Assembly (NCBI GenBank): GCA_002393945.1
Contig: DGSO01000016.1
Location: forward strand, 123,083 to 133,203
Source of the DNA: Bacteroidales bacterium UBA4360
Lineage (GTDB): Bacteria > Bacteroidota > Bacteroidia > Bacteroidales > UBA932
Length of the DNA stretch: 10,121 nucleotides
Direction of reading: 5' to 3'
Part shown: positions 1-7,776 of the stretch, one piece after another
How the letters are laid out: each line of letters starts with the position of its first letter
Position numbering within the stretch: position 1 is the first letter of the stretch
The notes under the pieces: generated by a model
The model's input: the letters and a program-made list of their open reading frames with translations, nothing else
What the model was told of the DNA's origin: nothing
Databases searched by the model: none
Translations under genes and position numbers: made by a program

Positions 1-1293
1 ACCATCACCTCCTTCTTCTCCATCTTCTACGCCATCGCGTGCCTTTTCGCAGGCAAGTTCGTAGACTGGATGGGAACCAAGAAGGGCTACCTCATCGCCA
101 TCGGCGTGTGGAGTGCAGGCGCCTGCCTCCATGCCGCCTCAGGCTGGGCAACAGCCCACATCGTCGGCCTTGACTCCGTTGCAGCCATGAGGGCTGTCGA
201 AGCCGGCTCCAACATCGCCCTGGCCATATCCACCACATCGGTCTATCTCTTCCTCCTGTGCCGAGGCATCCTCGCCCTGGGTGAGGCCGGAAACTTCCCG
301 GCGGCCATCAAGGTCACTGCCGAGTACTTCCCCAAGAAGGACCGCGCTTTCGCCACCTCCATCTTCAATGCAGGTGCATCCGTGGGCGCTCTTGCCGCTC
401 CGCTTCTGATACCCCCGCTCGCATCCAAGTTCGGCTGGGAATGGGCTTTCATCATCATCGGCGGTCTGGGCTTCATCTGGATGTTCTTCTGGGCATTCAT
501 GTACAACAAGCCCGAGGAGTCCAAGCACGTGAATGAGGCCGAGCTCGAGTACATCCACCAGGACGATGCCGCAGAGGCTGCCGAAAAGGCCGCCCTGGCA
601 GAGCAGAAGAGCATCCCCATGATCAAGTGCTTCGGCTACAAGCAGACCTGGGCCTTCATCGTGGGCAAGTTCTTCACCGACGGCGTCTGGTGGTTCTTCC
701 TCTTCTGGGCTCCTTCCTACTTCTCCAACCAGTTCCATGCACCGGCTACTTCCGGTCTGGGACAGGCCCTCATCTTCACCTTGTATGCAATCGTCACGGT
801 GATCTCCATCTTCGGCGGATATCTTCCCAAGATTTTCGTCGAGAAGAAGGGCATGAACCCTTATGCAGGCCGAATGCTGGCAATGCTCATCTTCGCCTTC
901 TTCCCCATTGCAGCCCTGTTTGCACAGCCCCTTGGCGTGAACCTCAATTCACCCTGGTGGCCGGCAATCCTCATCGGCCTTGCAGGTGCGGGACACCAGG
1001 CCTGGAGCGCCAACCTCTTCTCCACCATCGGCGACATGTTCCCCAAGAGCACCATCGCCACCATCACCGGTATCGGCGCTATGGCAGGCGGTATCGGATC
1101 CATGATTATCCAGAAGGTTGCCGGCAACCTCTTCACCTTCGCAGAGAACCAGGGCGCCGCATTCACATTCCTGGGCTTTGAAGGCAAGCCCGCCGGCTAC
1201 TTCATCATGTTCTGCTTCTGCGGCCTTGCATACCTCATCGCCTGGAGCATCATGAAGGCCCTCGTGCCTCGCTATAAGCCAATTGAGCAGTAA
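1..1293 (+). CDS. ExuT-like MFS transporter (ACS family, probable hexuronate/organic-anion importer), 5'-truncated by window edge
   Basis: An inner-membrane symporter of the major facilitator superfamily, most like the anion:cation symporter group that includes E. coli ExuT. The reading frame is open from base 1, so TM1 and the N-terminus (roughly 50 residues) lie outside the window; the ATG at 70 is internal. About 430 residues are visible, with roughly eleven hydrophobic segments. The loop after TM2 carries the MFS signature GKFVDWMGTKK (visible residues 18-28). Further ExuT-like blocks are FPAAIK, EYFPKKDRA, the FNAGASVGALAAP segment and GAGHQAWSANLF. Compared from memory with E. coli ExuT, the stretch around visible residues 49-75 (the periplasmic loop after TM3) looks about 25 residues longer. 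The following gene is a pectinesterase, which supports galacturonate or oligouronide as substrate; that is inference. The family is clear; other sugar acids remain possible substrates. Confidence 0.88.
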   Translation, partial: TITSFFSIFYAIACLFAGKFVDWMGTKKGYLIAIGVWSAGACLHAASGWATAHIVGLDSVAAMRAVEAGSNIALAISTTSVYLFLLCRGILALGEAGNFPAAIKVTAEYFPKKDRAFATSIFNAGASVGALAAPLLIPPLASKFGWEWAFIIIGGLGFIWMFFWAFMYNKPEESKHVNEAELEYIHQDDAAEAAEKAALAEQKSIPMIKCFGYKQTWAFIVGKFFTDGVWWFFLFWAPSYFSNQFHAPATSGLGQALIFTLYAIVTVISIFGGYLPKIFVEKKGMNPYAGRMLAMLIFAFFPIAALFAQPLGVNLNSPWWPAILIGLAGAGHQAWSANLFSTIGDMFPKSTIATITGIGAMAGGIGSMIIQKVAGNLFTFAENQGAAFTFLGFEGKPAGYFIMFCFCGLAYLIAWSIMKALVPRYKPIEQ

Positions 1294-1333
1294 TCCGTAA
1301 AATGCAAGTTTTTGATTTATAGATAGTTATATG

Positions 1334-1364
1334 TTTTCCTTTCCGGAAAATCCGGAAAGGAAAA
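1334..1364. repeat. Perfect inverted repeat (14-bp arms, AAA loop) upstream of the pectinesterase gene
   Basis: Arm TTTTCCTTTCCGGA (1334-1347), loop AAA, and its exact reverse complement (1351-1364). Inside it TCCGGAAA occurs twice, at 1342-1349 and 1351-1358, each copy containing the palindrome TCCGGA, with a 9-bp period. It lies 17 nt before the chosen start at 1382, and the A of an alternative ATG (1364) is the last base of the stem. It does not look like an intrinsic terminator: the T-run is on the 5' side and the A-run on the 3' side, with no U-tract after the stem. An operator for a dimeric regulator, or an mRNA 5' hairpin, is more plausible. Just upstream, TAtgTTTT (1330-1337) is one base from the Bacteroidota -7 box, but the nearest TTTG (1311-1314) is closer than usual, so a promoter here is uncertain. 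Confidence 0.6.
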
Positions 1365-1381
1365 TGTTTAACATGCTGAAT

Positions 1382-3160
1382 ATGAGAAAATTACATTTTA
1401 CACTTTTGGCCTTTTGTGTTCTTGCTTGTGCAAAGCCCGATTCTGGAACAAGCCCAGAAGTCAGTCTCACCGTCCCGCAGAACGTGAAAGTGCATGACGC
1501 CACCGAGACGGCTCTCACTTTCCAGTGGGGAAGCGTCGAGGGTGCAACCGGCTACAACTGGAAGCTCACCCTGGACGGTGCTCAGGTCAAGGGCGCTCAG
1601 GCCAAGGGACGCAACGTGATGGTTGAGGACCTCACCCCCGGAACCACCTACGGCTTCAGCGTCTGCGCCGTGGCAGGGGAGAAGACATCGGCATGGAGCG
1701 AGGAGATTTCGGCAAAGACCGACGGCACCGTGCCCACTCCGCCGGACCCGTCCGCAAAGACGGTGTGCGTGGACGCCCCGCTGGTGCTTGAAATGTCCGC
1801 CACCCCCGTGCTTGGCACTTCCGGCTACATCCGCGTGTTCAAAAAGGACGGCACCAAGGTGGACGAAATCAACCTTGCCGATATCTCCAAGACCGTTACC
1901 CTCGAGGACGGAACCATGATTCCCGCCGGTGCCGATGCCGACGCCGGCAAGATAGCAATCGGCGACGATTATGTCTTCCACACCTTCCTGGATGCCCTTC
2001 ACAGCAACCAGTACAGGGTGGTTCACTACACTCCACTGCGCATCAAGGGAAAGACCCTTGAAATCAAGCTTCACAACGAGGCGCTTTCCTTCGGCGAGTC
2101 CTACTATGTGACTGTCGATGAGTCCGTGGCCGGCAAGGCCGTTGCGGCAGAGGACATGCCCTTCACCGTAAAGGCAAAGCCCTCCGGCACCACGCTCTCC
2201 GTCAAGGCCGACGGCACCGGCGATTTCTGCACCGTCCAGGGCGCACTCAGCTATGCTTCTACGCTCTCCAAGGATGCAGAAGTTGTGATTGAAATAGGGG
2301 ATGGACGCTATCAGGAGCTGCTTTTCCTCAGGAACAAGAACAACGTTACGCTCCGCGGCGCTTCCCGCAGCGGCACCATCATAGCCTATCCCAACAACGA
2401 CAGCTATGAAACCGGTTCCGGTTCATCGTTATCCTCCAAGCCGTCTGTGGGCGCATCCATCGGCAAGTCCGGCGGCCGCAGCGTTTTCCTGGTGGAGAAC
2501 TGCGACAATCTGGTCCTGGAGAATCTCACAATCGAGAACACCTACTCCATCCCTTCACACAAGGGCCAGGCCGAAACCATCTATTTCAACGACGGTTCCA
2601 ACACCCGCAAACTAACCATCGAGAGCTGCAATCTCATCTCCTGGCAGGACACCTTCCTCACCAAGGGCAAGGTGTGGGTACACAACAGCCTCATCGCAGG
2701 CCATGTGGACTACATCTGGGGATACCCTGACGTTTGCCTCTTTGAAGACTGCGAGATCCGCTCCCGTGCAGGCGGCTACATAATTCAGGCCCGCGTTCCT
2801 GCGGCTTCCAACAAGGGATTCGTGTTCCTGAACTGCAAGCTCACTGCAGAAAGCGGCGTCAAGGCTGGCTCGATGTATCTTGCCCGCAGCGGCGGAGATA
2901 CCAGCGTATATGACAACGTTGTGTTCGTAAACTGTACCATGTCTGATGTCATCGCATCTGCCGGGTGGTTCGGCCCCAGCGTCAACTCGGGCGCCAAAAA
3001 GCCCACTCCGGAGGCCCCTACGGCCACAGCCGGCTGGCGCGAATACGGCTCCAAGACCCCCGCAGGCGCAGCCATCACCGGCCACAACTCCTACGGCAAG
3101 GTCCTCACCGCCGCCGAAGCCGAACCGTACCTCACCCGGGAGTCCATCCTTGGCTGGTAA
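1382..3160 (+). CDS. Secreted pectinesterase (CE8 family) lipoprotein with N-terminal FN3 and Ig-like modules
   Basis: Probably removes methyl esters from homogalacturonan at the cell surface or in the periplasm. The start at 1382 gives 592 residues and a compact lipoprotein signal (MRKLHFTLLAFCVLAC, lipid-acceptor Cys16). In-frame ATGs at 1331, 1364 and 1373 would put extra polar residues before it, so they are less likely. Order: signal peptide, fibronectin III (about 29-113), proline-rich linker, an Ig-like or SbsA-like region (about 127-265, weak call), then a right-handed beta-helix pectinesterase domain (about 273-592). Catalytic signatures: GRYQE at 308-312 (family GxYxE), Gln396 in QAETI, QDT at 422-424 with acid Asp423, nucleophile Asp443 in DYIWG, and Arg502 in LAR. 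The family LGRPW motif reads LARSG here, so the Arg is kept and the Trp is not. The C-terminus SILGW is typical. It follows the transporter by 88 nt on the same strand. Confidence 0.9.
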   Translation: MRKLHFTLLAFCVLACAKPDSGTSPEVSLTVPQNVKVHDATETALTFQWGSVEGATGYNWKLTLDGAQVKGAQAKGRNVMVEDLTPGTTYGFSVCAVAGEKTSAWSEEISAKTDGTVPTPPDPSAKTVCVDAPLVLEMSATPVLGTSGYIRVFKKDGTKVDEINLADISKTVTLEDGTMIPAGADADAGKIAIGDDYVFHTFLDALHSNQYRVVHYTPLRIKGKTLEIKLHNEALSFGESYYVTVDESVAGKAVAAEDMPFTVKAKPSGTTLSVKADGTGDFCTVQGALSYASTLSKDAEVVIEIGDGRYQELLFLRNKNNVTLRGASRSGTIIAYPNNDSYETGSGSSLSSKPSVGASIGKSGGRSVFLVENCDNLVLENLTIENTYSIPSHKGQAETIYFNDGSNTRKLTIESCNLISWQDTFLTKGKVWVHNSLIAGHVDYIWGYPDVCLFEDCEIRSRAGGYIIQARVPAASNKGFVFLNCKLTAESGVKAGSMYLARSGGDTSVYDNVVFVNCTMSDVIASAGWFGPSVNSGAKKPTPEAPTATAGWREYGSKTPAGAAITGHNSYGKVLTAAEAEPYLTRESILGW

Positions 3161-3180
3161 GCGGGAAGTCTTCTGCCCCG

Positions 3181-3302
3181 GATACATTCAAACCACCGTT
3201 TTCCCTCACCAGAGGCCGAAAACGGTGGTTTGCCTATGTTTAAACTGCGCCAAACCACCAAAAACGCCCTCTCAGAGCCAAAAGTGGTGTTTTGAATGTA
3301 TC
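3181..3302. repeat. 122-bp composite palindromic intergenic element (two inverted ~52-bp units, REP/BIME- or MITE-like)
   Basis: The ends are inverted repeats: GATACATTCAAACCACC at 3181 and, read on the minus strand from 3302, the same with one mismatch. Two further complementary base pairs extend the symmetry to 3179-3304. The axis at 3241.5 falls exactly in the middle of GTTTAAAC (3238-3245). Left unit A (3181-3232) forms a strong hairpin: CAAACCACCGTTTTC (3189-3203) pairs perfectly with 3218-3232, and CCTC/GAGG pairs inside. Right unit B (3251-3302, inverted) shares the outer arms, but its centre is only weakly self-complementary. The element fills the gap between convergent genes, 20 nt after the esterase stop and 26 nt before the tolC-like stop, so it could act on the 3' ends of both transcripts. 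No transposase and no clear target-site duplication are seen. Confidence 0.8.
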
Positions 3303-3328
3303 CGCGTCTTGAAAGTGGCGCCAAGGCA

Positions 3329-4675
3329 TCACTCTCCGGCAAGGGAGCGGTAGGCGCTCACGGCGAGGCGGTAGGAGATTTGGGAGGAGACAAGGCTCTC
3401 GCGGGCGGTGGAGACTTCGAGGGCGCAGCGCATGAGTTCTGTGGCGGTAGCCTCACCGGCGGTGTACATGAGGCGCATGCGGTCAAGGCGGGCCTCTGCA
3501 TTGCCCACAGTCTCTTCACAGACTGCTATCTGCTCCCATGAGGTGTCTACGTCCAGCCTGAGTTTGTTCTCGAGGAGCGAGAGTTTCTTAAGGAGATACT
3601 CCCTCTCTTCCTGCGCATCCTGTACCTTGTATCCAAGACGTTTTGAGCGGTATGCGGCCTTGCCAAGGTCTGTAATGGGCACCTGTACCATGGCGAAGAC
3701 CAGCCCGTTGGAGGTGGCGTCGCGGGGAAGTGACAGGGCGCTGTAGCTGAATGCCGCGCCCACCGCAACCTGCGGCAGAAGTTCTCCTACGGCCATTTTC
3801 TTCTCAAGGGCTGCGGCCTTCTCCTGCATCTCCAGAAGCCGTGCCTGAGGCACGGAAGCCAGGTCAAAGCCATCGGCAAAGACGGAAGACGGCTCCGGCA
3901 GCTCTCCCGGAGTGTCGGAGAGTACCAGAGACGGCAGCTCGAGATATGAGTACTCGTAACCTATCTCGTCCAGAAGGTCCATCTTCAGAAGGCTCAGCCC
4001 GCCGGTAAGTTTCGTGAGCCCGGCCTTGAGTTCGGAGCGCTTGAGGCGCAGCTCGAGAAGGTCGGCCTCAAGGGCAAGTCCGGCACGGACGGCCGTGGAA
4101 AGGTCCTTGTCAAGGGCATCCAGAAGCCCGGCGGTTTCAAGGAGTATCTTCTGCTTCTGCTGGAGGGAGACGATTCTCCAGTACTTGTTCTCAACACTGT
4201 CACGCACAGCCTTTAAAGCAAGCGAACCCTGCAGGCGGGAAGCTTCCACGCCAAGTGAGGCAAGGCGGTTTCCGTTCACTATCCTTCCGCCGGCATAAAG
4301 GGGCTGCAGCAAGGACACGGACGTGCCGTATCCCTTCTGGAACATCGTAAAATACGGTTTCATGCCGTTTTCATAGGCATAGGCAGTAAGCTGCGTATTC
4401 AGATCGTTTGCCGCATCGGAATTCCCCAGCACGTCGCGAAGGGATATATCCAGCAGCGGATTCACGGACTGGTATGCCAGCGCGGTTACGCTCACGCGCG
4501 GAAGGTATTCGAGCCGAGCCTCGGCCTTCTGCGCCTCGGCCTGCAGGACGGCAAGTTCAGCCTTCCTGGAGCTGCGGCTTTCAGAGCACATGTCAAGGCA
4601 TTCAGAGAGGCTCAGCTCCTGCGCAAAACAAGGAACAGCCAACACCAGAAACAGCAGTGTCAAAAGCCTTTTCAT
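3329..4675 (-). CDS. TolC-family outer-membrane efflux protein
   Basis: Outer-membrane channel of a tripartite efflux pump; as a trimer it gives the adaptor and RND pump of the same operon an exit to the outside. The start at 4675 gives 448 residues and opens with a signal peptide, MKRLLTLLFLVLAVPCFAQ, probably cleaved near FAQ-ELS. The frame is open 37 codons further upstream, but that part overlaps the RND gene and would bury the signal peptide. The body shows two long alanine/leucine/glutamate-rich helical repeats (about 22-230 and 250-445), as expected for an OEP domain pair, and ends in SYRLAVSAYRSLAGE, a typical TolC-family last helix. Length is usual for the family. The ATG overlaps the RND stop codon by 4 nt (ATGA, 4672-4675), indicating translational coupling. 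It is the last gene of the operon; its stop faces the palindromic element. Confidence 0.92.
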   Translation of the reverse strand: MKRLLTLLFLVLAVPCFAQELSLSECLDMCSESRSSRKAELAVLQAEAQKAEARLEYLPRVSVTALAYQSVNPLLDISLRDVLGNSDAANDLNTQLTAYAYENGMKPYFTMFQKGYGTSVSLLQPLYAGGRIVNGNRLASLGVEASRLQGSLALKAVRDSVENKYWRIVSLQQKQKILLETAGLLDALDKDLSTAVRAGLALEADLLELRLKRSELKAGLTKLTGGLSLLKMDLLDEIGYEYSYLELPSLVLSDTPGELPEPSSVFADGFDLASVPQARLLEMQEKAAALEKKMAVGELLPQVAVGAAFSYSALSLPRDATSNGLVFAMVQVPITDLGKAAYRSKRLGYKVQDAQEEREYLLKKLSLLENKLRLDVDTSWEQIAVCEETVGNAEARLDRMRLMYTAGEATATELMRCALEVSTARESLVSSQISYRLAVSAYRSLAGE

Positions 4676-7600
4676 CTCTTGTCCTCCTTTTTGAAAAGCT
4701 GCCAGTAGGAAACGGGCATTATAAGTGTGATGAGGAAGATGGTGAGCATGGTTCCGAAACAGATTACAACGCCCATTGGCATCCATAGGAGGTCTCCGCT
4801 CACTATCATCGGCAATACGCCCAGGGCGGTGGTGCAGGAGGTGAGGAATATCGGCCTCATGCGTCTCTGTCCGGCATGCATTGCGGCATCGCGCACGCTC
4901 TCATGGGCGCGGGCCTCCTCTGCGTACTCGAACATCAGGATGCCGTTTCGCACGATGATTCCAACCAGCGAGATGAGCCCCAGCACCGCCGTCATGCCAA
5001 AATCCAGCCCGAAGAGCCACAGCCCGAAGAACGCCCCGAAGAGGCACAGCAGGCTAAGGATCATCGTCAGGGCCGCAATCCTCGCCTTCCCGAAGTGTAT
5101 CAGAAGGAAGATGAACAGAACGGCGCAGGCGGCTATGAAAGCCCAGGCAATCTGCGGCCCGACCATCTTGTTCATGGAGGAAAGCCCCCTGTATTCTACG
5201 GTCACCCCTTCCGGAAGCGTGGGCAGAATCTCCCTGTCGATATAGGCCTTGAGCTGCTTCTGAACCGCCGGCTGGCTGGCTCCCTGCTTGAGGTCGCAGC
5301 TAACGGACACCGAAGGTTTTCCGCCCATCCTGGAGAGCGTCGCCGGCTCCCACGCGGGCTGCACCGACGCCACCTGCCTCAGGGGAACTTTCACCCCCGG
5401 AACGGCCGTCGCTATCATCATGTCCCCGAAGGAGGCATAGTCCGGCGTGTTGTCGGAATAAAGGTTCACAGGCACAGCCCGGGCGCCTTCCCACAGGGTT
5501 GCGATATTCTGCCCTCCCAGGGCCGATGCCATGTTCAGAGACAGCACCGCCTTCGAAACCCCCAGCCGTGAAGCCTCGTCCCTGTCCAGGACCAGTTCCA
5601 CCTCCGGGGCAAAGTCATCGGCATTGCTGTGCACCCAGTGCGTCTGGGTATTCAGCGAGGCAAGGTAGGCCGATATCTTCTGCGCCGGCTCGATGAGCGC
5701 CTCCCTGTCGTCTCCGTACAGGCTCACGCTCACCGGCGCCTCCACCACCTGGTAGTCCATCTGCTTGAAGTGGATCTGCGTGTCGGGGAAGATGTGCTCG
5801 TACCTGTCGATATACTCCCTCAGAATCTCCACAGTAGCCTTGTTGGAGACCGTCCTCACGATAATCTGCGCTGTCTGGGGCGACGGCAGTATAGGCGCGT
5901 ACGTTGCCACGAATCGAGGTGCACCCGTCCCGACGAATGCCGTTGCCGACACAATCCTTTCGTCGGAGAGCATGAGGTTCACCAGGGAATCGGCCCTTGC
6001 CGATGTCACCTCCACGGCGGTTCCGGCCTCGGTGGTGAGTTCCGTAACGAAGAAGTCGCGCGCGGCCTTCGGCATCATCTGGATATTGATCCTGGAGAAC
6101 ATGAAAAGGCCAAGAGCCACGGCTGCAACGCCCATCGCTATCGTGAGCCCGGGATGCCTGAAGCACCAGCCAAGGCAGTTCTCATAAATCTTCTGAAGAA
6201 TGCCGAAGAACCAGTCCTGTGCCCTTGCAATGATGTTTTTCCTGCGTGAGGCTTCCTCTGCCTTTATATATCTGACCTCAAGCGAAGGAACGGCCGTTAC
6301 CGCGTAAAAGAGGGAGGTCATCAGCGATATCAGGATAATCCAGGGGAACAGTTTCACGAAGTCTCCCAGATAGCCCGTGATGATAACCGTCATGGGAAAG
6401 AACATGAGGCAGATTGCAAGCGTTGCCATGAAGGTGGGCATGAACAGCTCCTTGGCGCTCGCAGCGGCCGCATCGACTCCATGGAAACCGTTCGAAGTCT
6501 GCGTCATGTAGCCGTCCATGGTTATGATGGAATCGTCCACTATCATCCCGAGGGTGACAATGAGCGCGGCCAGCGTAACCGTGTTGAGGGGCATCCCAGT
6601 AATGTACATCACCGCAATCGCCACGGCAATGCAAACCGGAACGCCGGAGCTCGCAATGAGGGCCGACCGCATGGGGAACAGCATCAGCATCACCACTATG
6701 ACAACCAGCATGGATATGAGAAGATCCCTGAGGAAACTCCACACGCTGGTCCCAACGACATGGGGCTGGTCGCTCACGCGGGTGATGTCAACTCCGTCAG
6801 GAAGTGTGCTCCTGTACTCCTGAAGCACTTTTTCCACACTCTTTCCGAATGCCACGATATTGTGGTCCGGCAGCATCTCCACGTTCACTATGAGGCAGGC
6901 GTTCCCGTTGTTGGAGACGTACTGGGTGGGCGTTTTGTAGCGCCTTTCTATGCTTGCGATGTCCTTAAGGCGTACCACGCGGCCCTGAGGGTCGGACCAG
7001 ATTATCCTTTCGGCAACCTCCCTCTCGCTTTCCACGGCGGCGGCGATGCTCACCCTTTCGCTCTTTCCGTTATGCACGTACGTGCCCGAAGGGAGCGGCA
7101 GCGAGGCGGCCTGGTAATCCAGGAAAATAGCCGCCGGGTCTATCCCGTAGGCCGACAGCCTGTCCCTGTCAAGGGTTACGGCAATCTCCTCCTCCTGCGT
7201 GCCGATGACCGTCGCCTTCGCAAGCTCCGGAATGCCCTGGAGCTTGACGCAGAGCTCCTCGGCATATTCCTGTAGCTCGAGGTAGCTCTTTTCCGAGGAT
7301 TCCATCGACAGCAGCAGAGAGCTGGTGTTGCCGAAATCGTCCAGCACCGCGACGGTGAGAACTCCGGCGGGAAGCGTGAGCTGCTTTTGCTGCAGGCCCA
7401 GCTTTATCTTGGACCAGACCTCGTCCTTGAGGCTTTGGGAAACCTCATCCCTGAGATCTACGTAAATATAGCATATACCGCTTTTCGTGACGGAAAAAGT
7501 CCTTTCCCGGCACACCTCCTTGAAGGTGAAAAGGTAGTCCTCAAGGGGCTTGGTGAGCCTCTCCTCCACCTCGGTGGCACTTGCGCCGGGATATACGCCG

Positions 7601-7776
7601 GCAACCAGCCCCTGCTTGAGCTGGAAGGTGGGGAATTCGTCCTTGTTCATCCTCACGAGGCCGAATCCGCCAAGCACGATGAGAACCAGTATCAGGACGG
7701 CCACAAGGCCTTTCTCCCGTACCGCCCACCGTACCCAGGCAGCTATACCGCCTTCCTTGAGCCTTCCGAGATCCAT
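4672..7776 (-). CDS. RND-family efflux transporter permease (AcrB/HAE-like inner-membrane pump)
   Basis: Proton-driven inner-membrane pump, the energised component of a tripartite efflux system. At 1034 residues it is close to AcrB length. The layout is the usual duplication: TM1 (about 25-42), a large periplasmic loop, TM2-6 (about 350-500), a loop helix, TM7 (about 543-562), a second periplasmic loop, then TM8-12 (about 875-1027). The TM4 proton-relay pair is present as Asp414-Asp415 in GMIVDDSI. In TM10 the position of the essential AcrB Lys940 appears to be Arg943 (VRNGIL). A Thr-rich stretch at 979-983 (TSCTT) matches the TM11 relay Thr region. The start codon shares one base with the adaptor stop (TAATG, 7774-7778), and the stop overlaps the tolC-like start. 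Substrate cannot be read from sequence; antibiotics, bile acids and lipids are all possible. Confidence 0.95.
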   Translation of the reverse strand: MDLGRLKEGGIAAWVRWAVREKGLVAVLILVLIVLGGFGLVRMNKDEFPTFQLKQGLVAGVYPGASATEVEERLTKPLEDYLFTFKEVCRERTFSVTKSGICYIYVDLRDEVSQSLKDEVWSKIKLGLQQKQLTLPAGVLTVAVLDDFGNTSSLLLSMESSEKSYLELQEYAEELCVKLQGIPELAKATVIGTQEEEIAVTLDRDRLSAYGIDPAAIFLDYQAASLPLPSGTYVHNGKSERVSIAAAVESEREVAERIIWSDPQGRVVRLKDIASIERRYKTPTQYVSNNGNACLIVNVEMLPDHNIVAFGKSVEKVLQEYRSTLPDGVDITRVSDQPHVVGTSVWSFLRDLLISMLVVIVVMLMLFPMRSALIASSGVPVCIAVAIAVMYITGMPLNTVTLAALIVTLGMIVDDSIITMDGYMTQTSNGFHGVDAAAASAKELFMPTFMATLAICLMFFPMTVIITGYLGDFVKLFPWIILISLMTSLFYAVTAVPSLEVRYIKAEEASRRKNIIARAQDWFFGILQKIYENCLGWCFRHPGLTIAMGVAAVALGLFMFSRINIQMMPKAARDFFVTELTTEAGTAVEVTSARADSLVNLMLSDERIVSATAFVGTGAPRFVATYAPILPSPQTAQIIVRTVSNKATVEILREYIDRYEHIFPDTQIHFKQMDYQVVEAPVSVSLYGDDREALIEPAQKISAYLASLNTQTHWVHSNADDFAPEVELVLDRDEASRLGVSKAVLSLNMASALGGQNIATLWEGARAVPVNLYSDNTPDYASFGDMMIATAVPGVKVPLRQVASVQPAWEPATLSRMGGKPSVSVSCDLKQGASQPAVQKQLKAYIDREILPTLPEGVTVEYRGLSSMNKMVGPQIAWAFIAACAVLFIFLLIHFGKARIAALTMILSLLCLFGAFFGLWLFGLDFGMTAVLGLISLVGIIVRNGILMFEYAEEARAHESVRDAAMHAGQRRMRPIFLTSCTTALGVLPMIVSGDLLWMPMGVVICFGTMLTIFLITLIMPVSYWQLFKKEDKR

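Noticed and set aside
139..738. Long minus-strand ORF opposite the MFS transporter (199 residues)
   Set aside because: It lies fully inside a clear transporter gene. Its acidic, Gly/Glu-rich composition is what the complement of a GC-rich membrane gene gives, and it has no signal, domain or promoter.
1334..1364. Intrinsic terminator of the MFS gene
   Set aside because: No U-tract follows the stem, and the T and A runs are on the wrong sides for a terminator on either strand.
1331..1381. Earlier starts for the pectinesterase (ATG at 1331, 1364 or 1373)
   Set aside because: The first 11 codons from 1331 are just the palindrome read as protein, and a lipoprotein signal begins cleanly at 1382. 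The 1364 start cannot be fully excluded.
3181..3302. CRISPR array
   Set aside because: The repeats are inverted and palindromic with one linker; there are no regularly spaced direct repeats and no cas genes.
2946..3353. Plus-strand ORFs running from the pectinesterase 3' end across the palindromic element
   Set aside because: They are out of frame with the esterase, Pro/Arg-rich, and end in repeat sequence; no sign of a real protein.
4676..4786. Upstream extension of the tolC-like gene by 37 codons
   Set aside because: It overlaps the RND coding region and would place a polar, His-rich stretch before a normal signal peptide; the ATGA overlap start at 4675 fits better.
4876..5571. Plus-strand ORF of 231 residues opposite the RND gene, and a similar one at 6481-7275 (264 residues)
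   Set aside because: Both are antisense to a well-conserved pump gene and are rich in His, Arg and Pro from codon shadowing; no recognisable protein features.
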